The notes: generated by a model not told the origin, from the sequence alone. A stretch of 64,000 nt of DNA from Cupriavidus numazuensis (GCF_905397435.1 NZ_CAJPVI010000003.1:158188-222187), one strand, 5' to 3'; counted from the stretch's first letter, positions 28,732-37,815 are shown. Numbers and translations: made by a program.

Positions 28732-29340
28732 ATGACTACCGCTACGCCCGTGACCCTGCTCGATGCCGTCGGCGCCAGCCGCAAGCCCTCCGCCTGGGAG
28801 GATTCCGTGCTGGTCCTGGTCGATCATCAGCGCGAATACATCGACGGCGTGCTGCCGCTCGTCGGCATGCCGGAAGCCGTGGCCGCCTGTGCGGACCTGC
28901 TGGCGCTGGCGCGTCAGCATGGCACGCCGGTGATCCACGTGATGCACCACGGCAAGGGGAAGGGCGCCTTTGATCCGGAAGGTCCGTATGTGGCGTTTAT
29001 CGAAGGACTGACGCCGCAGGGCGACGAGCAGACGGTAGCCAAACACCTGCCCAACAGCTTTGCCGGCACGGACCTGGCCGCGAAGCTGGCAGCGCTGGGC
29101 CGCAAGGAACTGATCGTGGCCGGCTTCCAGACCCACATGTGCATCAGCGCGACGGTGCGTTCGGCGCTCGATCACGGCTATCGCGTCACGCTGGTGGCCA
29201 ACGCGTGTGCCACGCGCGACCTGCCGGATCCGCTGGGTGGTGCGCCGCTGAGCGCGGCGGAATTGCATCGCGTCACGCTGGCCGCGCTGCATGATCGCTT
29301 TGCGACGGTCGTGCCCGATGCGTCGGTGTGGAAGGCCTGA
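28732..29340 (+). CDS. Isochorismatase-fold cysteine hydrolase
   Basis: 202-residue alpha/beta hydrolase of the isochorismatase/nicotinamidase/N-carbamoyl hydrolase group. The catalytic triad is visible: D31 (LVLVDHQREY), K104 (VAKHLPNSF) and C137 (FQTHMCISATVRSALDHGY). The ATG at 28732 follows GGAG at a good distance and gives the usual length; the frame extends further upstream into the neighbouring LysR gene without homologous content. Substrates in the family range from amides to vinyl ethers, so the reaction is not assigned. Induction by the adjacent LysR is likely. Confidence 0.88.
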   Translation: MTTATPVTLLDAVGASRKPSAWEDSVLVLVDHQREYIDGVLPLVGMPEAVAACADLLALARQHGTPVIHVMHHGKGKGAFDPEGPYVAFIEGLTPQGDEQTVAKHLPNSFAGTDLAAKLAALGRKELIVAGFQTHMCISATVRSALDHGYRVTLVANACATRDLPDPLGGAPLSAAELHRVTLAALHDRFATVVPDASVWKA

Positions 29341-29358
29341 GTCGAAATAATCGGCGCC

Positions 29359-29397
29359 AAAACAAAAACGGACGGTGCCGAAGTGGCGACCGTCCGT
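29359..29397 (-). terminator. Rho-independent terminator of tRNA-Val
   Basis: On the minus strand, 15 bases after the tRNA 3' end, a 9-bp stem (29389-29397 with 29368-29376) with a short inner GCC/GGC extension is followed directly by a T-rich run, TTTTTGTTTT. This is a classic intrinsic terminator. It may also stop transcripts from the isochorismatase-fold gene arriving from the left. Confidence 0.85.
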
Positions 29398-29412
29398 GTC
29401 TGCTTTGTGCGT

Positions 29413-29489
29413 TGGTAGGCTCGATTGGACTCGAACCAACGACCCCCACCATGTCAAGGTGGTGCTCTAACCAGCTGAGCTACGAGCCT
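29413..29489 (-). tRNA. tRNA-Val (anticodon GAC)
   Basis: A full 77-nt cloverleaf on the minus strand including an encoded CCA: 7-bp acceptor (AGGCTCG with CGAGCCT), TA at positions 8-9, D arm GCTC...GAGC, anticodon stem CCACC/GGTGG with loop TTGACAT (anticodon GAC, reading GUC and GUU), variable loop, and T arm with TTCGAGT. All stems pair, with one G-U in the T arm. Flanked by its own promoter and terminator. Confidence 0.96.
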
Positions 29490-29502
29490 AGCGAAGCCGC
29501 AG

Positions 29503-29531
29503 ATTATAGGGATGCCTTTGCGGCTGTGCAA
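29503..29531 (-). promoter_or_regulatory. Sigma-70 promoter of tRNA-Val
   Basis: Minus strand: TTGCAC (29526-29531) and a perfect TATAAT (29503-29508) with a 17-base spacer. The mature tRNA begins 13 bases after the -10 box, so transcription would start just before it. This is the strongest promoter match seen in the window. Confidence 0.85.
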
Positions 29532-29553
29532 GTGTTTTGGAAAAGTTTTTCGC

Positions 29554-31101
29554 TCAGGCGGTAATGCGGTCCCGCAGCTCGCGCTTGAGCACCTTGCCGA
29601 TCGCGCTGCGCGGCAGGGTGTCGACGATGTGCAATGCGCTCAGCCGCTGCGTCTTGCCAAGACGCTCGTTGGCCCAGGCGAGCACGGCCTGCGCGGTGAC
29701 ATCATGTCCTTCGCGCAGCGCGATAAAGCCGACTGGCGTCTCCCCCCAGCTTTCCGACGGCACGCCGACTACGGATACATCCGCCACAGCCTCATGCGTG
29801 CGCACCACGGCTTCGATATCGCTCGGATAGATGTTGAAGCCGCCGGAGATGATCACATCCTTCATGCGGTCCATCAGCACGAGGAAGCCGTCTTCGTCGA
29901 AGCGGCCGATGTCGCCCGTGCGAATGAAGCGATTGCCTTCGGCATCGTGCCATTCGATCTCGGCCGACTTGGCCGGCAGGTTGTGGTAGCCGTTCATCAT
30001 CGCGGCTGAACGTCCGACCACTTCGCCGGTGCTTCCCGGCGGCAGTTCCTTGCCGTTTTCATCGATGATGCGCACGTCCGCGCCCGGCGCAGGGCGGCCG
30101 ACCGTGTGGAGCTTGTCAGGAAACTCGTCCACGTGCAGCAGGCAGCCGCCACCTCCCTCAGTCATGCCATACAACTCCGTCAGCTTGCCGGGCCAGCGGC
30201 GCACCACTTCTGCCTTGAGGGCCGCGCTGAACGGCGCGCTCGTGCAGAACTTGCGCTTGTAGCTCGACAGGTCGTACTTGTCGAAATCCGGATGGGCCAT
30301 CAGGCGCTGGTATTGCACGGGCACCAGCATCGTATGCGTGACGCGGTGGCGCTGGGCGAGTTCCAGGTACTTGCCGGCATCGAACTTCGACATCAGCACG
30401 GCCGTGCCGCCGAGCCCGATCGTCGGGAAGAAGCTGGCGAGCGTGGTGTTCGAATAGAGCGGGGTAGAGAGCAGCGTGACGGCATCGGTGCCGTAGCCGG
30501 TCATCGCGCCGCGCGACACGTGCGCCCAGCGCATGCCGTGCGATTGCACGATGCCCTTCGGCACGCCGGTCGTGCCGGACGAATAGATGATGTTGAGCGG
30601 CAGTTCCGGCCGCACTTCCGGTTCGGCAAACGGTGTGCCGGCCGGTGCCAGCCACGACTGGAAGGTCTGCCCCGCGGCGCTGTTGTCGAGCGTCACAAGG
30701 CGCGTGGCACCGAGCTGCGGCAGCACGGGCTGGAGCGCTTCGGCAACCGCCGCATCGACGAAGAAAATGCTTGCGCCTGCATCGGCCACCATGCCGGCAA
30801 GGCTCTGGGCGGTCGACGACGGCGCGAGCGGGGCGACGACTACGCCAGCGCGGATCGCGCCGAGGTACACCGCTGCGTATTCGATGGACGACGTCGCGCA
30901 GATGGCGATCGTGCCGCCGGCCTGAACGCCATCGCGCTGAAGCGCGGCGCCGATGCGGGTCATGATGGCATCGAGTTCGCCATAGGACATCGATCGCTCG
31001 TTATGCACGAGGGCGGCATGTGCGGGCTGGCTCGCAGCGTGGCCGCGTACAAGCGCGGACATGCTGGTGAAGGGGCGTTGCATGATGGAGGTGTCGGTCA
31101 T
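29554..31101 (-). CDS. AMP-dependent acyl-CoA ligase (class I adenylate-forming)
   Basis: 515-residue ATP-dependent acid-CoA ligase. Motifs in order: P-loop-like YSSGTTGVPKGIVQSHG, adenine-binding ELYGMTEGGG, the hinge region RTGDIGRFDEDGFLVLMDRMKDVIISGGFNIYP, and the C-terminal catalytic lysine in LPRSAIGKVLKREL. Substrate could be a medium-chain or aromatic acid; the sequence does not decide. The Bug receptor gene upstream (59 bases) is probably co-transcribed with it, giving a capture-and-activate pair. The tRNA-Val unit lies downstream. Confidence 0.92.
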   Translation of the reverse strand: MTDTSIMQRPFTSMSALVRGHAASQPAHAALVHNERSMSYGELDAIMTRIGAALQRDGVQAGGTIAICATSSIEYAAVYLGAIRAGVVVAPLAPSSTAQSLAGMVADAGASIFFVDAAVAEALQPVLPQLGATRLVTLDNSAAGQTFQSWLAPAGTPFAEPEVRPELPLNIIYSSGTTGVPKGIVQSHGMRWAHVSRGAMTGYGTDAVTLLSTPLYSNTTLASFFPTIGLGGTAVLMSKFDAGKYLELAQRHRVTHTMLVPVQYQRLMAHPDFDKYDLSSYKRKFCTSAPFSAALKAEVVRRWPGKLTELYGMTEGGGGCLLHVDEFPDKLHTVGRPAPGADVRIIDENGKELPPGSTGEVVGRSAAMMNGYHNLPAKSAEIEWHDAEGNRFIRTGDIGRFDEDGFLVLMDRMKDVIISGGFNIYPSDIEAVVRTHEAVADVSVVGVPSESWGETPVGFIALREGHDVTAQAVLAWANERLGKTQRLSALHIVDTLPRSAIGKVLKRELRDRITA

Positions 31102-31160
31102 GGCATGCAGGCCGGCGGAGCTTCGTTCCGCCGGCGATGGGAAATTCAGAACAAGAAGGG

Positions 31161-32168
31161 CTACTGTACCTGTGCGCCGGAGTCCTTGACGACTTTGCTC
31201 CAGCGCGTGATTTCGGCATCGATGTGCGAGCGCAGTGCATCGGGCGTGGAACCCACGGGCTCATAGCCGTTGGACGCCAGATTGGCCTTCAGTTCCGGCT
31301 CTTTCAGCACAGTCGCAATCTCGCGGCTGAGCCGGTCGACTACCGGCGCAGGCGTACCGGCCGGCGCGAGCACGGCATACCAGCCCGTGATGTTGATGCC
31401 GGGTACGCCGACTTCGGCCAGCGTCGGCACGTCAGGCGCGATGGCAGCGCGCTTGGCGCCCGTCACGGCCAGCGCGCGCACCTTGCCGCTGCGTACATGC
31501 GGCAGCGTGGTCGAGATGCTGTCAAAGGTCAGCTGGACCTCGCCCGACAGCATCGCGGTTACGACCTGTGCGCTGCCCTTGTACGGCACGTGCGTCATCT
31601 TGATGCCTGCGACGGAATCGAACAACTCGCCTGCAAGATGGCCCGTGTTGCCGTTACCGGCCGATGCGAATGTGAGCTTGCCCGGAGACGCTTTGGCTTC
31701 GGCAATCAACTCCGGCACCGTGTTTGCACGCAGCGAAGTGCTGCCGGCCAGGATCATCGGCAGGTTGGCCACCAGCGAGACCGGCGCGAAGTCCTTGCGC
31801 GTGTCATACGGCAGCTTCGGATACAGGCTCGCATTGATCGCATGCGCGGCCAGCACCATGATCAGCGTGTTGCCGTCGGGTTTGGCGCGCGCCAGCATCT
31901 GGGTGGCAATGGTGCCGCCGGCACCAGGGCGGTAGTCGAGCACCACGGGCTGGCCCAGGCGCTCCTGCAGCTTCGCCGCCACGGGGCGCGCCAGCAGATC
32001 GGCGCTGCCGCCAGGCGGATAGGGGATCAGCAACTGGATCGGGCGGGAAGGCCAGGTCTCGGCCCTGGCCAGTCCGACATGGCCGAGCGTGGCGGCCGCG
32101 GCGAATGCCAGGCCAGATGCCAGCAGCCAGGCGCGGCGCTGCTGAGCGGTGCATGAAAGCGGGTTCAT
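31161..32168 (-). CDS. Bug family tripartite tricarboxylate receptor-like periplasmic protein
   Basis: 335-residue periplasmic receptor. The ATG at 32168 with AAGGAGA upstream begins a signal peptide (about residues 1-37, ending GLARA-ETWPSRP); the frame extends a further 23 residues upstream without support. Conserved segments: RPIQLLIPYPPGGSADLLARPVA, VVLDYRPGAGGTIATQMLA and MTHVPYKGSAQVVTAMLSG. It is the second of three such receptors in the window and, like the others, has no TctAB partner. It is placed directly before the acyl-CoA ligase gene on the same strand. Confidence 0.92.
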   Translation of the reverse strand: MNPLSCTAQQRRAWLLASGLAFAAAATLGHVGLARAETWPSRPIQLLIPYPPGGSADLLARPVAAKLQERLGQPVVLDYRPGAGGTIATQMLARAKPDGNTLIMVLAAHAINASLYPKLPYDTRKDFAPVSLVANLPMILAGSTSLRANTVPELIAEAKASPGKLTFASAGNGNTGHLAGELFDSVAGIKMTHVPYKGSAQVVTAMLSGEVQLTFDSISTTLPHVRSGKVRALAVTGAKRAAIAPDVPTLAEVGVPGINITGWYAVLAPAGTPAPVVDRLSREIATVLKEPELKANLASNGYEPVGSTPDALRSHIDAEITRWSKVVKDSGAQVQ

Positions 32169-32314
32169 CGCTGTCTCCTTCGGTGTTCTTGTGCCGGCCG
32201 AAGGCCGGGGCGCCTCCGCGCGTGGAGCGTGGGGCACTTGTGTCGGAAACCTTAAATCGCGCGCGCGAGGAGGGGAATTCGGGAATGGCTAAGGGAGGGT
32301 TTTGCAGTGGGAGG

Positions 32315-32512
32315 GAGGGCATCCAGTGGGGCAAGCTTTTCCAGGTGCTGAGTGGGCTAGGCATCCGCGTCGTCGTGGATGTGCCTGAGGCAGCCACCCC
32401 GCTTGTTTCCATCGAACGTGACAAGTTGCGGCAGCGGCAGGCGCGCAGCCAGCGACGTCAGGCCTCGGCACAAGCCGCATCGGATCGGTCAGCAAAGGAC
32501 GGACATGACTGA
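32315..32512 (+). pseudogene. Remnant of a HipB-like antitoxin gene (3' end)
   Basis: The frame ending at 32512 carries GKLFQVLSGLGIRVVVDVPE, which looks like the last helix and strand of HipB-type antitoxins, followed by an Arg/Gln-rich tail. The helix-turn-helix DNA-binding part that should precede it is missing: upstream in this frame is only sequence overlapping the Bug gene's leader. Its stop overlaps the hipA-like ATG by 8 bases, the normal hipBA arrangement. Similarity is short, so the identification leans on this linkage. Confidence 0.5.
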
Positions 32513-33004
32513 CCGCGAACTGGTGGCCAGCATCAATGGCGCGCCGGTGGGCACGCTGCGCGACGAGCAGGACGTCTGGTCATTCGAATACGCCCCGGAG
32601 TGGATCGCGAATCCGCAGGCCTTCCCGCTGAGTCCGGCATTGCCCTTGCAGTCCGGCCGGCAGGTAGATGGCGCACCTACGAGAAGACCAGTTGGCCTGA
32701 TGCGCAGAGGTTTGCATGGCCGGTGCTGGGGGTGGAGTTCTATAGCGATTTCACCCGGAGGCTTGCCGTCGAGGCTGGACGAGTGCTTGGGCTGGCAGCG
32801 GGAACGGCGGAGCGGAGGCTTGACGTGATGCTCAAGAGTATCGGGCCCGCTGCCGAGGCGCTTTATGTACTGGCGGAAAGGGAGAATGCCACGATGGCGG
32901 CGCGCGATCCCGAGGCGCGCGCGGGGCTGGCCGGGGAACTGGCCTGCCTGCGTGTGATTCGTTTTACCGTCATTGCTGACATGGTGAAGATGATGTCGAG
33001 ATGA
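32505..33004 (+). pseudogene. Decayed HipA-like toxin kinase gene
   Basis: Starting at the ATG at 32505, about 55 codons match the N-terminal beta-barrel domain of HipA toxins (SINGAPVGTLRDEQDVWSFEYAPEWI, then AFPLSPALPL). After about 32670 the frame continues with unrelated residues to 32828, while another frame (to 33004) carries a helical segment (FYSDFTRRLAVEAGRVLGL onward) resembling the C-terminal end of HipA. The kinase core of roughly 250-300 residues, with its ATP loop and catalytic Asp, is absent. This is a deletion plus frameshift, leaving no active toxin. Confidence 0.6.
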
Positions 33005-33016
33005 AGGCTTTCGCCA

Positions 33017-33553
33017 TCAGCCCAGCACCCGGTACTTCGATTGCACCAAACCTGACGGAAAGTGCCGGCTCGACTCGAGCGCCAGATCCACGTCGCGCGG
33101 CAAGGCGCCGAACAATGGCCTCCCGGTGCCGATCAGCACGGGCACGGTGGTAACCACAAGATCGGTGATCAATCCCTCGCGCAGAAATGACTGGACCAAC
33201 TGGCCGCCATCGACATACACGCGATGCACGCCTTCGGCCGCGAGTTGCGCCATCGCGTCCCTGGGGGCGCAATCCGAGAACCGCACCTTTCCCTGCAGCG
33301 GTTCCGGCACGGGTTTGCCGGCCAATTGGCGCGAGAGAACCAGCACGGGCCTGTCGTAGGCCCACGGGCCCATCGTGAGGACCTTTTCAAAGCTGCCTCT
33401 TCCCATCACGATCATGTCCTTGTCGGCGATGAACTCGGCGTAGCCATGCTCTTCGGCCGGATCATCCCGCTCGAGCAACCAACCGATGTCGCCATCGGCG
33501 CGGGCAATATAGCCATCGAGGCTGGTAGCAATAAAGACGTGTCCTGAAACCAT
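33017..33553 (-). CDS. Dihydrofolate reductase-fold protein (RibD C-terminal domain family)
   Basis: 178-residue NADPH-dependent reductase-like protein. The N-terminal VFIATSLDGYIARADGDIGWL, the VMGRGSFEKVL segment and the C-terminal GVHRVYVDGGQLVQSFLREGLITDLVVTTVPVLIGTGRPLF match the stand-alone RibD_C/DHFR family (YwjB/YyaP type). The true substrate of these small proteins is unknown; it is not expected to replace folA or ribD. It converges on the decayed hipA with 12 bases between them. Confidence 0.85.
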   Translation of the reverse strand: MVSGHVFIATSLDGYIARADGDIGWLLERDDPAEEHGYAEFIADKDMIVMGRGSFEKVLTMGPWAYDRPVLVLSRQLAGKPVPEPLQGKVRFSDCAPRDAMAQLAAEGVHRVYVDGGQLVQSFLREGLITDLVVTTVPVLIGTGRPLFGALPRDVDLALESSRHFPSGLVQSKYRVLG

Positions 33554-33651
33554 TTATCTCCCCTCGTTGCGTTCGAATGCGAACCTCGGCCGGTGCAATT
33601 TCCGCTGCAATGGCCATGGGCTTCGCGCGTATGCGGGTTTTGCGGCGAGCG

Positions 33652-34596
33652 TTACTTTGCCTTGCCTGACCAGTTGCGGGCCGTTACGTGCGGGACCAGG
33701 TCATGCAGGCGTGACAGTACCACCCTGGCCGCACGCGACAGCGGGTGATGCTGCGTCACCCCCAGGCTGATGGCGCGTGGCAGTTGCGGCTTGACGATTT
33801 CCGCGGCCGCGAGGCGTCCGGCGCCAACTTCATCATCCACGGCCAGTTGCGGCAGTATGGTCAGGGCGTGCCCTGACAATGCAACCTCCTTCATCGCGTT
33901 CAGGGATTCGACCTCCAGTGCAACGTCCAGCGTTACGCCCTGTTGCCGTGCGTGCTGGTCCAGGATCAGGCGCAACCCGTTGGGTGCGGGCGGCAATACC
34001 AGTGGCACCCCGTCTAGCCGTCGGAAATCGACGGCAGGCCCTGCCGTGAGCGGATGGCCCGGCGCGCTGACCAGATAATTCGCCACGGTGGCCAGTACAT
34101 CCTCGTTCTGGCGCGGGCTTGGACCATAGCGGTTGATGACCGCAAGGTCCAGGTGGCCGGAATCGAGTTGTTCGTCGAGCTGGCCGCTGAAGCCTTCCGC
34201 GACACGCAGCCGGACCCCCGGCGCGGTATCGCGCAGGTCGGCGAACAGAGCGGGAATCAGGCGGCGCGTCATGGACGGCAGTACGCCGATCCGCACCATC
34301 CCGACCGGCACGCCCGCCGCGTTGCGCACTTCGTCGTGCAGGCGCGCCGACTGGGCCAGCAGCAGTTCGATCTCCGGAAAGATCCGCTTGCCGAATTCGG
34401 ACAGGACTACGCCGCGTCCCGTGCGCTCGAACAGCCGGTCGCCCCATTCCGCTTCGATCTGCGCGATGGCGCGGCTGACCAGCGACTGCGCCGTCCCCAG
34501 CGCGCGCGCTGCCCGCGACAGCGAGCCCAGTTCAGCCACCAGGGCCACGGTTTCCAGTTGCTTGAGGTTCACTTTGCCTGGTTGATGGTCATCCAT
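33652..34596 (-). CDS. LysR family transcriptional regulator
   Basis: The helix-turn-helix lies near the N-terminus (VNLKQLETVALVAELGSLSRAARALGTAQSLVSRAIAQIEAE), followed by the effector-binding domain; about 314 residues from the ATG at 34596. The frame is open to 34815 but the extra 73 residues overlap the Bug gene on the other strand and lack family features. A GTG at 34572 is an alternative start. Divergent from the Bug receptor and the NDP-forming acyl-CoA synthetase set, which it probably regulates. Confidence 0.9.
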   Translation of the reverse strand: MDDHQPGKVNLKQLETVALVAELGSLSRAARALGTAQSLVSRAIAQIEAEWGDRLFERTGRGVVLSEFGKRIFPEIELLLAQSARLHDEVRNAAGVPVGMVRIGVLPSMTRRLIPALFADLRDTAPGVRLRVAEGFSGQLDEQLDSGHLDLAVINRYGPSPRQNEDVLATVANYLVSAPGHPLTAGPAVDFRRLDGVPLVLPPAPNGLRLILDQHARQQGVTLDVALEVESLNAMKEVALSGHALTILPQLAVDDEVGAGRLAAAEIVKPQLPRAISLGVTQHHPLSRAARVVLSRLHDLVPHVTARNWSGKAK

Positions 34597-34614
34597 CCAT
34601 AAAGTGGATAGCTG

Positions 34615-34630
34615 GTATAGCAGAATATAC
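34615..34630. promoter_or_regulatory. Inverted repeat in the LysR/Bug divergent promoter gap
   Basis: GTATA-N6-TATAC, perfect arms, 19 bases before the lysR start and 82 before the Bug gene start. Its position fits a LysR operator overlapping the lysR promoter, although the spacing does not strictly follow T-N11-A. Confidence 0.4.
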
Positions 34631-34711
34631 ACTTTTGCGCTAACTGAAGTCTCCATACACTGGGTGCATCCTTCCCTGCAGAGAAGGGTTGCCAAACGAT
34701 ACGGAGACAAC

Positions 34712-35722
34712 ATGCGAAGTTTTTCGACGATAGGGCGCTCCATGCGCCAGTCACTGCGCACCCTGCTGATGGCCGTTGCACCGCTCACGCTTTGCGGTGT
34801 CGCCGGCGCCGCCACCGCTACCAGCTATCCCATCAAGCCGATCCGCCTGATCGTTCCGTTTCCGGCCGGCGGGCCCACGGACGCCATGGCACGGTTGATC
34901 GGTCAGCACCTGTCGCAACAGCTCGGCCAGCCCGTATTAGTGGATAACCGCGGCGGTGCGGGCGGCACGATTGCCACCGAGGCAGTCGCTGCCTCGGCGC
35001 CCGACGGCTATACGCTGTTGTTTTCCACCACGGGCACGATGGCGATCAATCCGTCGCTCTATCGCTCGCTGAAGGTCGATCCCATCAAGGGGTTCGATGC
35101 CGTGGGCTCAGTGGCGTCAACCACCAACGTGCTGGTCGTGCCGAACAGCCTGCCGGTCAGCAACGTCAGGGAACTGGTGGCGCTGGCGAAGCAGAAGCCC
35201 GGTTCGCTGACGTTCGGATCGGCCGGCAACGGCAGCTCGAATCATCTTTCGGGCGAACTGTTCAAGTCGATGGCAGGCATCGACATCGTCCACGTACCGT
35301 ACAAGGGCTCGGCGGCGGCGTTCACCGATCTGCTGGGCGGGCGCATCTCGATGATGTTCGACACGGTGTCGAGCCAGGTGCAGTACATCGGCTCGGGCAA
35401 GGTGAAAGCGCTTGGCGTGACCGGCCCCGCACGCTCCGATGCGCTGCCGAAGGTGCCGACCATTGCGGAATCCGGGCTGCCGGGGTTTGACGTCACGATC
35501 TGGTTCGGCCTGTCGGCGCCAAAGGGCACTCCGCCCGATGCGGTGCAGCGGCTCAACGGCGAACTGCAGAAGGTGCTGGCCCAGGCCGACGTGAAGAAGC
35601 AGCTTTCCGCGCTGGGCGCCAGTCCGATGCCGGGCACGTCCGCCGATTTCGCCAGACTCATACAGCACGACGCCGGCAAGTGGGCGCCTGTGGTGAAGGC
35701 TTCGGGAGCTACCCTTGACTGA
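34712..35722 (+). CDS. Bug family tripartite tricarboxylate receptor-like periplasmic protein
   Basis: 336-residue receptor. The ATG at 34712 (GGAG upstream) begins the signal peptide (about 1-34, with GVAGA-ATATSYP); the longer frame from 34604 runs into the LysR promoter. It is followed by YPIKPIRLIVPFPAGGPTDAMARLIGQ, VDNRGGAGGTIATEAVA and VHVPYKGSAAAFTDLLGG. Its 3' end overlaps the acyl-CoA synthetase gene by 8 bases, so receptor and enzyme are made together, strong evidence that the bound acid is the enzyme's substrate. Confidence 0.93.
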   Translation: MRSFSTIGRSMRQSLRTLLMAVAPLTLCGVAGAATATSYPIKPIRLIVPFPAGGPTDAMARLIGQHLSQQLGQPVLVDNRGGAGGTIATEAVAASAPDGYTLLFSTTGTMAINPSLYRSLKVDPIKGFDAVGSVASTTNVLVVPNSLPVSNVRELVALAKQKPGSLTFGSAGNGSSNHLSGELFKSMAGIDIVHVPYKGSAAAFTDLLGGRISMMFDTVSSQVQYIGSGKVKALGVTGPARSDALPKVPTIAESGLPGFDVTIWFGLSAPKGTPPDAVQRLNGELQKVLAQADVKKQLSALGASPMPGTSADFARLIQHDAGKWAPVVKASGATLD

Positions 35723-37814
35723 GATCTTCCAGGCGCTGTTCGCGCCGGCCTCGGTGGCCGTGATTGGCGCGTCGGACAATCCCAACAAGGTTGGCGGCCG
35801 CCCGATCCATTACATGCGCCACTTCGGCTATGCCGGCGAGGTGTTCCCCGTGAACCCGGGGCGCACGACGATCCAGGGATATCGCGCCTATCCGACACTG
35901 CACGACATCGGCAGGGCGCCGGAAGCCGCGGTCATCGCGGTATCAGGCGACGCCACGCTGGAACAGGTGCGCTTGTGCGCCGAGGCCGGCGTGAGGGCGG
36001 CGGTGATCATGGCGTCCGGGTTTGCGGAAACCGGCGAGGCCGGGCGGCGGCGCCAGCAGCAACTCGTGGACGCGGCAAATGCCGGCGGCATGCGCCTGGT
36101 GGGGCCGAACGCGCAGGGGACGGCCAACTTCGCCAGTGGCGCGGTGCTGAATTTCTCGACGATGTTCATGGAGGTGACGCCCCAGGACGGGCCGGTCGCG
36201 ATCATCAGCCAGAGCGGCGCGGCCAGCGTGATGCCGTATGCGTTGCTGCGCCAGGCCGGGTTGGGCGTGCGCTATCTGGTGGCAACCGGCAATGACGCCG
36301 ACCTGGATGCCTGCGCGATGACCGCCGCCGTGGCTGGCGATCCGGAAGTCCGGCTGATCCTGGTGTACCTCGAATCGATCACGGACCCGGCGGCGCTGGC
36401 GCGGGCCGCCGCGCTGGCCCGCAGCCGCGGGGCGAGCATCGTGGCCGTCAAGGCGGGGAGCAGCCAGCACGGCGCGCGCGCAGCGGCGTCGCATACGGGT
36501 GCGCTGGTTGGCAACGATGCAGCCATCGACGCCTTCCTGGCCCGCCACGGCATCTGGCGTGCGCGTGATATCGGCGAACTGGTGCGTGCCGTGCCGCTCT
36601 ACCTGCAAGGCCATGTGCCGGGGCAGGGCCGCACCGTGGTGATGAGCCACAGCGGCGCCGTCGGGGTGATGTCCGCCGACCTGGCTGAACGCCACGGCCT
36701 GCCGCTCGCGGCGCTGCAGCCATCCACGCTCGACCGGCTCGGCGCGATCCTTCCCGAGTTCGGCACCGCAGGCAATCCGCTCGACATGACCGCTGCGCTG
36801 ATGGGCAAGGGCGACATGTTCCCGCGCGTGCTCGACACACTGGGCGCGGACCCGCAGGCCGACATGCTCATGGTCGGCATACCGGTGGCCGGCCCTGGCT
36901 ACGATGTCGAAGCGCTGGCGCGCGATGCCGCCGCGTTCAGCAGCCGGCTCGGCAAGCCGCTGGTGGCCAGCGCGCCGCAGCAGAACGTGCGCGCTGCATT
37001 CGTGCGCCACGGCGTGCCGACGTTCGTGACCGAAGCGGATGCGGTCGCGGCGCTGGCCCAGTACGCCGGCCACGCGCGGCTGGCAGGTGCCGCGGCAGAG
37101 CCCGAAGTCGAGCCCGAAGCGGGGTGGCCCGCACTGCAACCGCTGGACGGTATCGGCTTGCAGGACGAAGCGCGCAGCCTGACGCTGCTGGCCGAGGCAG
37201 GCGTGCCTGTGGTGCCGTACCGCTGCTGCGCGAATGCCGATGACGCTGTGGCGGCATTTGCCGCCCTCGGCGGCGGCGCGGTGGTGGTCAAGGGCTGCGC
37301 GGCGGAGGTGCCGCACAAGAGCGAGCATGGACTGGTGCATCTGCGGCTGGCCGATGCGCCAGCCGTGGCGCAGGCTGCGGAGGCCTGTCTGGCCACGCTG
37401 CGCAGCCTTGGCGTCGCGAGCCCTCGTGTGGTGGTGGCATCGATGGTCAGGGGGCGTCATGAGTTCGCGCTGGGCGTATCGGTCGATCCCGTGTTCGGGC
37501 CGCTCGTGATGATCGGCGAGGGCGGCACGCTGCTGGAACTGCGCAAGGACGTCGTCACGCTGCTGGCGCCGTTCACCGTGGCCGACGTGAAGGCAGCCTG
37601 TGCCCGGCTGAGGCTGGCGCCGCTGTTCAACGGCTACCGGGACATCCCTGTACTCGATCTCGATGCGCTTGCCGCGTCGGCCGTGGCGCTCGGCAACTGG
37701 GCGCTGCGCCATCGCGGCACGCTGAAGTCGGTGGACATCAATCCGCTGATGGTGATGGCGGCCGGCGACGGTGTGGTGGCCGTGGACGCCGTGGTGGAAC
37801 TGCAAGGAGCCTGA
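35715..37814 (+). CDS. NDP-forming acyl-CoA synthetase (acetate-CoA ligase family, alpha-beta fusion)
   Basis: 699 residues: CoA-binding Rossmann domain (about 1-130, SVAVIGASDNPNKVGG), succinyl-CoA-ligase-like domains (about 150-450, with SQSGAASVMPYALL and the second SHSGAVGVMSADLAE), and a C-terminal ATP-grasp domain (about 470-699, with VVKGCAAEVPHKSEHGLV). This differs from the AMP-forming ligase at 29.5 kb: it runs through a phosphohistidine and releases ADP. The start is a TTG at 35715 with GGGAG ahead. Some feruloyl-CoA synthetases belong to this class, relevant to the hydratases and aldehyde dehydrogenase that follow. Confidence 0.9.
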   Translation: MTEIFQALFAPASVAVIGASDNPNKVGGRPIHYMRHFGYAGEVFPVNPGRTTIQGYRAYPTLHDIGRAPEAAVIAVSGDATLEQVRLCAEAGVRAAVIMASGFAETGEAGRRRQQQLVDAANAGGMRLVGPNAQGTANFASGAVLNFSTMFMEVTPQDGPVAIISQSGAASVMPYALLRQAGLGVRYLVATGNDADLDACAMTAAVAGDPEVRLILVYLESITDPAALARAAALARSRGASIVAVKAGSSQHGARAAASHTGALVGNDAAIDAFLARHGIWRARDIGELVRAVPLYLQGHVPGQGRTVVMSHSGAVGVMSADLAERHGLPLAALQPSTLDRLGAILPEFGTAGNPLDMTAALMGKGDMFPRVLDTLGADPQADMLMVGIPVAGPGYDVEALARDAAAFSSRLGKPLVASAPQQNVRAAFVRHGVPTFVTEADAVAALAQYAGHARLAGAAAEPEVEPEAGWPALQPLDGIGLQDEARSLTLLAEAGVPVVPYRCCANADDAVAAFAALGGGAVVVKGCAAEVPHKSEHGLVHLRLADAPAVAQAAEACLATLRSLGVASPRVVVASMVRGRHEFALGVSVDPVFGPLVMIGEGGTLLELRKDVVTLLAPFTVADVKAACARLRLAPLFNGYRDIPVLDLDALAASAVALGNWALRHRGTLKSVDINPLMVMAAGDGVVAVDAVVELQGA

Positions 37815-37815
37815 C

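Noticed and set aside
32505..32828. Functional HipA toxin
   Set aside because: Only the first 55 or so codons resemble HipA; the kinase core is absent and the C-terminal part is in another frame.
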